From positions 1 to 7,793 of the forward strand of contig CAYXKM010000178.1 of the NCBI GenBank assembly GCA_964465665.1: a stretch of 7,793 nucleotides of DNA. Direction: 5' to 3'. Shown in pieces: positions 1 through 5,962 of the stretch (position 1 is its first letter; each line of letters begins with the position of its first letter). The notes beneath the pieces are model-generated. The model had not been told where the DNA came from. It saw only the letters and a program-made list of their open reading frames with translations, and searched no databases. The translations under genes and the position numbers were made by a program. The stretch is from JAKEGN01 sp964465665. GTDB taxonomy: Bacteria > Pseudomonadota > Gammaproteobacteria > Steroidobacterales > Woeseiaceae.

Positions 1-19
1 TTTTCGGTACTTCTAAAAC

Positions 20-23
20 AGGG
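20..23 (+). promoter_or_regulatory. Possible Shine-Dalgarno (AGGG) for the GTG start at 34
   Basis: AGGG ends 10 bases before GTG 34, an acceptable spacer, but only 4 bases before TTG 28. If this is the real ribosome binding site it favours GTG 34 and a Tat-like N-terminus. The motif is short and could be chance. Confidence 0.3.
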
Positions 24-33
24 CATATTGCCG

Positions 34-948
34 GTGGCAAAGAAGAACATTTCGCGTCGGAACTTTCTCGAAGCGGCAGTCGGAATCAACGACACGCTCG
101 ATGCGATGATGTACATGGCGGGTTGCAACGGAGCTGTCGCCGATAGCCCGGACCTGTTGATGCGCATCGATTCCGCGGCAGACCTCGATGCCATTCGCAA
201 CATCGGCAAGATCGGCAAGATCGGCATCATACTCGGGGTACAGGACTCCGAACACTTCGAGTCGGTGGCGGACGTCCGGCACTTTTACAATGTCGGGCAA
301 AGGATCTCCCAACTTGCGTACAACGAATGGAACAGTATCGGCACAGGTTCGACCTCATGGTTCAACTTCGGAATCAGCGACTACGGCGAGTCGATCGTGG
401 CCGCAATGAATGACGTCGGCATGGCTGTCGATGTTTCACACTGTGGCGACCAGACCACACTCGATGCCTTCGAGTTGTCGACAAAACCGGTGCTAATCAC
501 GCATTCCAATTGCCGCGCGCTGGTGCCGGGACATCCGCGCTGCAAAACAGACGAAGCAATCCGTGCCATGGCCACGAAGGGCGGCGAAATGGGTGTGACC
601 GCAGTGCGCAACTTCGTCAAAGACGATGAGCCGACGACAATCGAGCATTACATCGATCACATCGACCATATTGCGAAGCTCGTCGGAATCGAACACGCCG
701 GCATCGGCACCGATTCGGACTTGAGAGGTTACGACGCATTGCCGCCGGACCTCTACGAATGGCTGAAAGCCGGATACAAGGGAAGTTATGCCTTTCGCGA
801 CAAGATCGATATCGAGGGCATGGATCACCCGAAAAAGATGTATGACCTGACGGAAGGTCTGGTCCGTCGCGGTTACAGCGACAACGATATCAGAGGGGTC
901 CTGGGTGAGAACTTCAGACGAGCTCTTGGTGAGATCTGGGCCTCGTGA
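34..948 (+). CDS. Membrane dipeptidase family protein (peptidase M19), N-terminal part abnormal or cut by the window edge
   Basis: M19 enzymes are zinc hydrolases that cleave dipeptides, often tolerating a D-residue at the C-terminal side. Seen here, numbering from TTG 28 as residue 1: a His pair spaced 21 residues apart (H138 in VSHCG, H159 in THSN), which matches the two metal-binding His of the family, then GIGTDSD (D229, D231) and a C-terminal LGENFRRAL typical of M19. The usual bridging Glu is Gln72 (GVQDSEHF). The start is uncertain. GTG 34 has AGGG at 20-23 with a 10-base spacer and gives MAKKNISRRNFLEAAVG, which looks like a Tat signal N-region. TTG 28 is an alternative, and the frame is open back to base 1. 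After the twin-Arg region there is no hydrophobic core and no HxD metal motif; the sequence goes straight into the barrel. Either part of the gene is missing, or the true N-terminus lies upstream of the window. The stop overlaps the epimerase start, so the two genes are probably coupled. The family call is firm; activity is doubtful. Confidence 0.85.
   Translation: MAKKNISRRNFLEAAVGINDTLDAMMYMAGCNGAVADSPDLLMRIDSAADLDAIRNIGKIGKIGIILGVQDSEHFESVADVRHFYNVGQRISQLAYNEWNSIGTGSTSWFNFGISDYGESIVAAMNDVGMAVDVSHCGDQTTLDAFELSTKPVLITHSNCRALVPGHPRCKTDEAIRAMATKGGEMGVTAVRNFVKDDEPTTIEHYIDHIDHIAKLVGIEHAGIGTDSDLRGYDALPPDLYEWLKAGYKGSYAFRDKIDIEGMDHPKKMYDLTEGLVRRGYSDNDIRGVLGENFRRALGEIWAS
202..225 (+). repeat. 9-bp in-frame tandem repeat inside the M19 gene
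   Basis: The unit ATCGGCAAG occurs twice in a row (202-210, 211-219) and is followed by a partial third copy, ATCGGC (220-225). In the protein this reads IGKIGKIGI, where M19 relatives usually have a single GKIG or GKVG before the strand leading to the Glu/Gln position. It looks like a replication-slippage duplication that added three residues without breaking the frame. Confidence 0.6.
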
Positions 949-1931
949 TGTCGCTGAAGCGGGAGGTCTCCTTCTCAGTCGAGCCCTGGGAATTCAAATC
1001 ACCGTTCCGGATTACCGGCTATACGTTCGCAACAGCCCAGTTGATGCACGTGGTCATCAGCCAGAACGGTGCTGCCGGCAGCGGCGAAGCCGCCGGCATT
1101 TACTACCTCGGTGAAACCGGCGAAAGCATGCTGGCGCAAGTCGCCACCGTGAGGCACGCACTGGAACAGGGGGCGGGTCGATCCGAACTGCGCTCGCTGC
1201 TACCGCCCGGTGGCGCCCGCAATGCCATCGATTGTGCGCTCTGGGATCTGGAGGCCAAGCTCGAGCACAAGAGCATCTGGGACCTGACCGGCATACAACC
1301 CGCACAGGTCCGGAGCGTGCATACCATCGGTATAGGCACGCCGGCCGAGATGGCGAGGACGGCAAAGTCTCTCGACGCCAGCATCATCAAGGTCAAGCTG
1401 GATGCCGAAACGCCTCTCGAACGAATTTCAGCAGTTCGTGCGGCGCGCCCCGACGCGGAGATCGTCGTGGATGTAAACCAGGGCTGGTCCTTTCAGCAAC
1501 TGGTGGATCTTGCCCCGAAGTTCAAAGAGCTCGGTGTGTCCATGATCGAACAGCCATTGCCTCGAGGCGGCGATGCTGCACTGGAAGATTACAAGTCACC
1601 GGTTCCGCTGTGCGCGGACGAGTCCTGCCTCAACGTCAGCGAGTTCGAGCAGGCAGCGCGACGCTACCAGATGATCAATATCAAGCTGGACAAGACCGGC
1701 GGCTTGACCGAGGCACTGGAACTTGCAGGGCTCGCTCTGTCGAGGGGCATCGGCCTGATGGTCGGGAACATGATGGGGACTTCGCTCGCGATGGCGCCCG
1801 GTTTCGTGATCGCGCAACTGTGCCAGTACGTCGACCTCGACGGCCCACTGTTCCTGAAAGAGGATCGCGAGAATCCGATTAGTTACACCGGTGGCGTTGT
1901 ATCGCCGCCAAGGCCCGCATTGTGGGGATAA
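948..1931 (+). CDS. ycjG: L-Ala-D/L-Glu epimerase (dipeptide epimerase, enolase superfamily)
   Basis: It interconverts L-Ala-D-Glu and L-Ala-L-Glu so that murein-derived dipeptides can be hydrolysed and used; cytoplasmic. Starting at ATG 948 (327 residues, close to E. coli YcjG), an N-terminal capping domain (about 1-115) precedes the barrel. Catalytic and metal residues line up one position from E. coli: KVK with K150, D175 in DVN, E201 in IEQP, D224 in CADES, and K246 in INIKLDKTGG. The C-terminal DLD (D296, D298), which binds the dipeptide amino group in this subgroup, is present and separates it from muconate cycloisomerases. ATG 948 overlaps the dipeptidase TGA by one base (TGATG); GTG 945 is an alternative start. 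No good Shine-Dalgarno is visible (GGTGAG at 928-933 is 14 bases away), so translational coupling is likely. Every residue needed for catalysis is intact. An epimerase acting on another dipeptide remains possible. Confidence 0.93.
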   Translation: MSLKREVSFSVEPWEFKSPFRITGYTFATAQLMHVVISQNGAAGSGEAAGIYYLGETGESMLAQVATVRHALEQGAGRSELRSLLPPGGARNAIDCALWDLEAKLEHKSIWDLTGIQPAQVRSVHTIGIGTPAEMARTAKSLDASIIKVKLDAETPLERISAVRAARPDAEIVVDVNQGWSFQQLVDLAPKFKELGVSMIEQPLPRGGDAALEDYKSPVPLCADESCLNVSEFEQAARRYQMINIKLDKTGGLTEALELAGLALSRGIGLMVGNMMGTSLAMAPGFVIAQLCQYVDLDGPLFLKEDRENPISYTGGVVSPPRPALWG

Positions 1932-1968
1932 CGGCCTTGACTGTGTTCGTGTTGCCGATCGAAGGCAG

Positions 1969-2022
1969 CCTGGCAGCATAGGGCTTGAAGCACTCCGTTT
2001 TTCAACGAATCTGGCTGCCAGG
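1969..2022 (+). promoter_or_regulatory. Possible mRNA hairpin enclosing the ykvI-like start codon
   Basis: CCTGGCAGC (1969-1977) and GCTGCCAGG (2014-2022) form a perfect 9-bp GC-rich inverted repeat. Inside the loop, TTGAA (1985-1989) can pair with TTCAA (2001-2005). The inner stem contains the TTG start codon, and the AGGG just before it lies in the loop. Folded this way, the messenger would hide the start of the next gene. No T-run follows, so it does not look like a terminator. Function is inference from base pairing only. Confidence 0.35.
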
Positions 2023-3088
2023 ATTCCTGCTGCAATCCGTGATCATTGGAGGTGGTTACGCAACGGGCCGCGAGCTGGTCGAATTTTTTCTCTCTTCCGG
2101 GCCCGTGGGCGGGTTGCTTGGCATGCTTGTCGCTACGGTGATGTTCAGTTTCGCAAGTGCACTGAGTTTCGAGTTGGCCCGGCTGACGCGAAGCTATGAC
2201 TACCGGAGTTTTTTTCAGCGCTTGCTCGGCAAAGGCTGGTTTACGTACGAAATCGCTTACCTTGTCCTCGGCCTGCTGGTGCTTGCAGTCGTCGGTGCCG
2301 CTGCCGGCGAACTGGTGTCTGAACACCTGGGACTGTCAAAGTCCGTGGGTACCCTGATGCTGATGGGACTCATTGGAGTGCTGGTCTTCGCCGGTACCTC
2401 CCTGATCGAAAAAGTGCTGGCGGCCTGGTCTTTCCTGCTCTATGCCACCTATGCCTTGCTCGTTGCCTGTTACCTTTCGGTATTCGGCGATGACCTTGTG
2501 ACGAATCTCGCGCAGGAAAGTGCAGGCTCCGACTGGTTCGGCAACGGGTTCCGATATTTCGGTTACAACCTCGCGGTCATTCCGATCATCCTGTTCTGCG
2601 TACGTCACATGACGTCGCGAAAAGATGCCTTCACTGCCGGCATGCTCGTGGGCCCGCTGATCATGATCCCCGCCCTGCTGTTCTTCCTGGCAATGGCAGC
2701 GACCTACCCTGCCATCCTGGATGCCGCTGTGCCGGCCGATTTCATGATGCAGAGGCTCGGGTTTCCGTGGCTGCAGTTCATCTTCTACATTGTCGTGTTC
2801 GGCACGCTGGTCGAGACCGGCACCGCGTTCATTCATGCGGTGAACGAACGTGTCAATGGAGTATTCAAAGAGAATAACAGGACCATGCCGGTTTGGCTGC
2901 GCCCTGCCATCGCGTTTGTCGCCCTGCTCTGCGCCCTGTTCCTGGCCGTGCAGTTCGGATTGATCGATCTTATCGCCAAAGGCTACGGCACACTGACCTG
3001 GGTATTCATCGTTATATTTGCACTGCCACTGTTTACGCGCGGTGCCTGGAAGATATGGCGAAGCGCAAGCGATGACAGGAATTCCTGA
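1985..3088 (+). CDS. YkvI-family integral membrane protein, putative transporter
   Basis: This is a polytopic inner-membrane protein resembling the uncharacterised YkvI family (COG3949), distant relatives of amino-acid transporters with a LeuT/APC-like fold. In its 367 residues I count about ten membrane segments (roughly 11-36, 41-63, 87-112, 122-139, 145-166, 192-207, 214-240, 263-283, 305-326, 332-352). The first is broken by a glycine-rich stretch, IGGGYATGRE (21-30), like the GAGFASG element of YkvI. A polar Asn195 lies in NLAVIP, and ETGTAFIHAVNER (277-289) is another polar patch in a membrane segment. The start must be TTG 1985: a stop (1979-1981) precedes it in frame, and the next candidate, GTG 2039, would cut the first helix. 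No well-spaced Shine-Dalgarno is seen. It sits 53 bases after the epimerase, so uptake of dipeptides or their amino acids is a reasonable but untested idea. Family call good, substrate unknown. Confidence 0.8.
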   Translation: MKHSVFQRIWLPGFLLQSVIIGGGYATGRELVEFFLSSGPVGGLLGMLVATVMFSFASALSFELARLTRSYDYRSFFQRLLGKGWFTYEIAYLVLGLLVLAVVGAAAGELVSEHLGLSKSVGTLMLMGLIGVLVFAGTSLIEKVLAAWSFLLYATYALLVACYLSVFGDDLVTNLAQESAGSDWFGNGFRYFGYNLAVIPIILFCVRHMTSRKDAFTAGMLVGPLIMIPALLFFLAMAATYPAILDAAVPADFMMQRLGFPWLQFIFYIVVFGTLVETGTAFIHAVNERVNGVFKENNRTMPVWLRPAIAFVALLCALFLAVQFGLIDLIAKGYGTLTWVFIVIFALPLFTRGAWKIWRSASDDRNS

Positions 3089-3133
3089 AACCCACAACGA
3101 CCGACCCATGCTGTTTAACTGACGAGAACTCCC

Positions 3134-4717
3134 ATGTCGCGAAATCTCCCACTCCTCGCCTGCTCCGTCCTGATCGCCGTTGCCCATTTCGCCAGCACCG
3201 ACACGGCTCACGCGGCGCCTTCGAAACGCGCCATCGAGAAAACCGTCACTCGCGCCATGGAAGAATTCCAGGTGCCGGGGATGGCGGTTTCCGTCGTGTA
3301 TGACGGAAAGCTCTATTATTCGGCCGGTCACGGCATACTCGAAAGCGGGACTGATGAGCCAGTCGACGATCAAACCCTGTTCCAGATCGCTTCGGTTTCC
3401 AAGGCGTTTACAGCAGCCGCGCTGGCGTTGCTGGTGGACGAGGGTAAACTCGGCTGGGACGACCCGGTGATCGACCACCTTCCCGAGTTTCGTATGTACG
3501 ATCCCTGGGTCACACGCGAATTCACGATCCGCGACCTGCTGACGCATCGCAGCGGGCTGCCGCTCGGTGCCGGTGATTTGCTGTTGTTCCCGGCGACCAA
3601 CAGCACTCGCGAGGACATCATCCTTGCAATGCGTCACCTGAAACCGAACAGCAGCTTCCGCTCCGAATACGCCTACGACAATCTTCTCTACATCATTGCC
3701 GGGGAGGTCGTGGCACGGGTTGCCGGAACGTCGTTCGAAGAGTACCTGGAGCAGCGTCTGTTGTTCCCGCTGGGCATGCACGATTGCAGGGCAACGCTGG
3801 CACGCACTGCGCCGGATGCGGTCAAGGCCACGCCGCATGTACTGATGGACGGCATACTCGAAACCACCCTGTCGCTCGAGTCTTCGCTTGCATCGGCCGC
3901 CGGAGGCATAAATTGCAGCGGAAGAAGCATGGCAACCTGGATGTCCTTCGTTCTGAACAAGGGACTTACTGCAGAGGGCGAGCAACTCATCAGCACGGAA
4001 CAGTTCGCACAGTTATTGAATCCGGTGACACTGCTGCCCGGTTCCGGTTACGTGGTCAAGCATACGGGTTCTTTCCTGAACGCCTATGCGCTCGGATGGA
4101 GTATCTCCACGTTCTACGGTCAACCGATGATTTCGCACAGCGGCGGCCTGTGGGGCATGACGTCGTTTCTCGTGCTGCTGCCCGAACAGGGACTCGGGGT
4201 TTTCGTCACCAACAACCTGTTGTCGCCGGCACCACGGGCCGTGGTCAACGATATCGTCGATCAGTTTTTGAAAGGCATCGCAAAGGATGCCGGCAAGGAC
4301 TGGGTTGCCATTGTCGCCGAGGCGGCGGGCAACCGGCAAAGCGATGCCGCGGCTGCCGTCGCCGAAGCGGAAGCCTCGCGGGCTGCCGAAAGCAAGCCCA
4401 GCCTGCCGCTCGAGGCCTATGCGGGCACCTACACGGATCCGTGGTATGGCGACATCGAGATAACGCTGGGCGACGATGGCGTATTGCATTTCCGGTCGCC
4501 ACGGAGCGAGTCCCTGTCCGGTCCGCTGGAGCATTTTCAGTTCGATACCTTTATTGCTCGCTGGATGGACAGGAAACTGAATGCGGACGCGTACGTATCA
4601 TTTTCCGTGGGACCGACCGGCGAAGTGGAACGTATCCGCATGAAGGCAGTGTCTCCCGCCACGGACTTCTCCTTCGACTTTCACGATCTGGATCTCAAGC
4701 GCCATACCGTGCAGTGA
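3134..4717 (+). CDS. Exported serine hydrolase, beta-lactamase class C / S12 family, with C-terminal DUF3471-like domain
   Basis: This 527-residue protein has a signal peptide (about 1-27, ending AHA before APS), so the enzyme should act in the periplasm. The catalytic domain (about 30-385) carries the S12 motifs: S87-V-S-K90 (nucleophile and general base), Y181-D-N183, and H335-S-G-G338 in place of the KTG box. HSGG is typical of esterase, D-aminopeptidase and penicillin-binding-protein-like members rather than true beta-lactamases. An Ala/Glu-rich, probably helical linker (about 392-420) joins a C-terminal beta-rich domain (about 425-525, YAGTYTDPWYG) resembling DUF3471. GAGAA at 3124-3128 is a plausible ribosome binding site with a 5-base spacer. 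It follows the YkvI-like gene by 45 bases and may be cotranscribed, which fits a role in trimming D-amino-acid peptides. The actual substrate cannot be read from sequence; esterase or DD-peptidase activity is equally possible. Confidence 0.88.
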   Translation: MSRNLPLLACSVLIAVAHFASTDTAHAAPSKRAIEKTVTRAMEEFQVPGMAVSVVYDGKLYYSAGHGILESGTDEPVDDQTLFQIASVSKAFTAAALALLVDEGKLGWDDPVIDHLPEFRMYDPWVTREFTIRDLLTHRSGLPLGAGDLLLFPATNSTREDIILAMRHLKPNSSFRSEYAYDNLLYIIAGEVVARVAGTSFEEYLEQRLLFPLGMHDCRATLARTAPDAVKATPHVLMDGILETTLSLESSLASAAGGINCSGRSMATWMSFVLNKGLTAEGEQLISTEQFAQLLNPVTLLPGSGYVVKHTGSFLNAYALGWSISTFYGQPMISHSGGLWGMTSFLVLLPEQGLGVFVTNNLLSPAPRAVVNDIVDQFLKGIAKDAGKDWVAIVAEAAGNRQSDAAAAVAEAEASRAAESKPSLPLEAYAGTYTDPWYGDIEITLGDDGVLHFRSPRSESLSGPLEHFQFDTFIARWMDRKLNADAYVSFSVGPTGEVERIRMKAVSPATDFSFDFHDLDLKRHTVQ

Positions 4718-4747
4718 AGCATTACAGGCCGGTTCAACCTGACAGCG

Positions 4748-4772
4748 CCTGACGACGTTACGGTCGTTCAGG
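4748..4772 (+). other. Weak hairpin after the serine hydrolase gene
   Basis: CCTGACGAC (4748-4756) and GTCGTTCAGG (4763-4772) pair as a 9-bp stem with one bulged T and a six-base loop. It lies 31 bases after the hydrolase stop. There is no T-tract, so it is not a standard Rho-independent terminator, though it could protect a 3' end or mark a transcription boundary in the 151-base gap before the next gene. Confidence 0.3.
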
Positions 4773-4784
4773 GCAGCGGCGCGT

Positions 4785-4801
4785 CGATGCAAACGATGCA
4801 A
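4785..4801 (+). repeat. Short direct repeat CGATGCAA
   Basis: Two copies of CGATGCAA (4785-4792 and 4794-4801) are separated by one base in the gap upstream of the His-cluster membrane protein gene. Nine-base spacing is close to one helical turn, which a DNA-binding protein could read, but nothing else supports an operator. Confidence 0.25.
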
Positions 4802-4868
4802 TCTGTGAAGGTAATCACGCGTAAGTAAGCAATATTGGACTACGATTTCATGACCTAGGCTGCCAGCG

Positions 4869-5933
4869 ATGAACATGAAATCCACGAATCCCGGTCTCTC
4901 GCGCGAATTTGCCTGGCTTCGTGGGCCGGCGTTCGACCTTTCGTTCATCTTCGGGCTGCCCGCCGTTGCCATCATCAGTGGTCTGGCCGTCGTCTGGAAC
5001 AACGACTTGTTTTTTCCGGTTCTCGAGGCCGATCTTTGGATTCTGGGCTACCACCATGTGATTGCCACATACACGCGCCTTTCATTCGACAGGAAGAGCT
5101 TCACCGAACACAAGTCACTGATCATATATCTGCTCCCCGCAGTTGCAGCAGCGGTTGTCTTCCTCGTCGCCGTAGTCGGGCACTGGGTGATCCCTACGAT
5201 TTACCTGTACTGGCAGTGGTGGCATTACACGCGACAAAGCGAGGGCATTTCCAAAGCGTATGCCGGCAAGGCCCAGGTGAAGCAGATTGGTGATCCGCGA
5301 ATCGTACGAGCAACGTTCTATGCACTGCCGGTCGCCGGAATCCTGACGGTATCGAATCGTGCCCCGGCCGATTTCCTCTATTTTCCATTGCGAACGTTGC
5401 CGGTAAGCGACGACATACTCAGTTTGGTTTACATGGCAACGGCTGTTCTGTTGGTCGTGTGGGTCGTAGATCAGTTCCGGGCATGGTGCGCCGGGCGGAT
5501 ATCGGTTCCGTACGTCTCATACATAATCACTCACTACGTGATCTACTATATTGCCTATATATACATCGAGCAGCTCAACTACGGTTGGTTAGTCATCAAT
5601 ATCTGGCACAACGCGCAGTACATCATGTTTGTATGGCTGTATAACAATCGTCGCTTCGGCGGAAAAGTCGATCCGGAGTCGGTGTTTCTTTCGACTATCA
5701 GTCAGAACAGGCGGTTTATCATGTATTTCGCGATCTGCCTGACCATTTCGACTTTGGTGTATTTCCTCATTGCCAGTTACCTTGCAGACGCACTCAGCTC
5801 CGCGTTCGCACTGACTGCGACAGCAGTTGCCTTGATCATTTATCAGACCATAAACTTTCATCACTACATCGTCGACTCGTTAATCTGGAAGTTGCGAAAG
5901 AAGAAAGTACGCGCCAATCTCGGTCTGACCTGA
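4869..5933 (+). CDS. Polytopic membrane protein of unknown family with four histidine clusters
   Basis: I do not recognise a named family. The 354 residues contain about eight to ten hydrophobic segments (for example 26-43, 83-104, 146-162, 184-202, 213-231, 239-258, 282-303, 309-328). Histidines cluster at or near their ends: GYHHVIATYTR (60-70), WQWWHYTRQ (115-123), WHNAQY (246-251) and FHHYIVD (330-336), followed by a basic tail from 341. This pattern suggests metal or haem binding by an integral membrane enzyme. It does not match the HxxxH/HxxHH boxes of fatty acid desaturases. A Brp/Blh-like His-ligated iron site is a loose analogy only. The protein is unusually rich in Tyr and Trp (notably 218-240). 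ATG 4869 has only a weak AGG (4857-4859, 9-base spacer); ATG 4875 is an alternative. It is followed after 29 bases by an acyltransferase gene, probably in one transcript, so a role in envelope lipid or glycan modification is possible. The gene is clearly real; its function is unknown. Confidence 0.85.
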   Translation: MNMKSTNPGLSREFAWLRGPAFDLSFIFGLPAVAIISGLAVVWNNDLFFPVLEADLWILGYHHVIATYTRLSFDRKSFTEHKSLIIYLLPAVAAAVVFLVAVVGHWVIPTIYLYWQWWHYTRQSEGISKAYAGKAQVKQIGDPRIVRATFYALPVAGILTVSNRAPADFLYFPLRTLPVSDDILSLVYMATAVLLVVWVVDQFRAWCAGRISVPYVSYIITHYVIYYIAYIYIEQLNYGWLVINIWHNAQYIMFVWLYNNRRFGGKVDPESVFLSTISQNRRFIMYFAICLTISTLVYFLIASYLADALSSAFALTATAVALIIYQTINFHHYIVDSLIWKLRKKKVRANLGLT

Positions 5934-5962
5934 GTGACGCAGCGAACGTAGTCGCGGACGAG

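Noticed and set aside
2336..3985. A 549-codon open frame on the minus strand across two genes
   Set aside because: It lies antisense to the YkvI-like and serine hydrolase genes, both with clear family motifs. Its translation is rich in His, Arg, Gln and Cys without any recognisable domain, as expected for a shadow frame in GC-rich DNA.
3784..4752. A 322-codon + strand frame overlapping the serine hydrolase
   Set aside because: It is out of frame with the hydrolase, Arg/Gly/Cys-rich and lacks motifs; the hydrolase frame has catalytic residues and a signal peptide.
4835..4846. TTGGAC and TACGAT as promoter boxes for the His-cluster gene
   Set aside because: The two elements are adjacent, not separated by about 17 bases, and no partner box is found at proper spacing for either.
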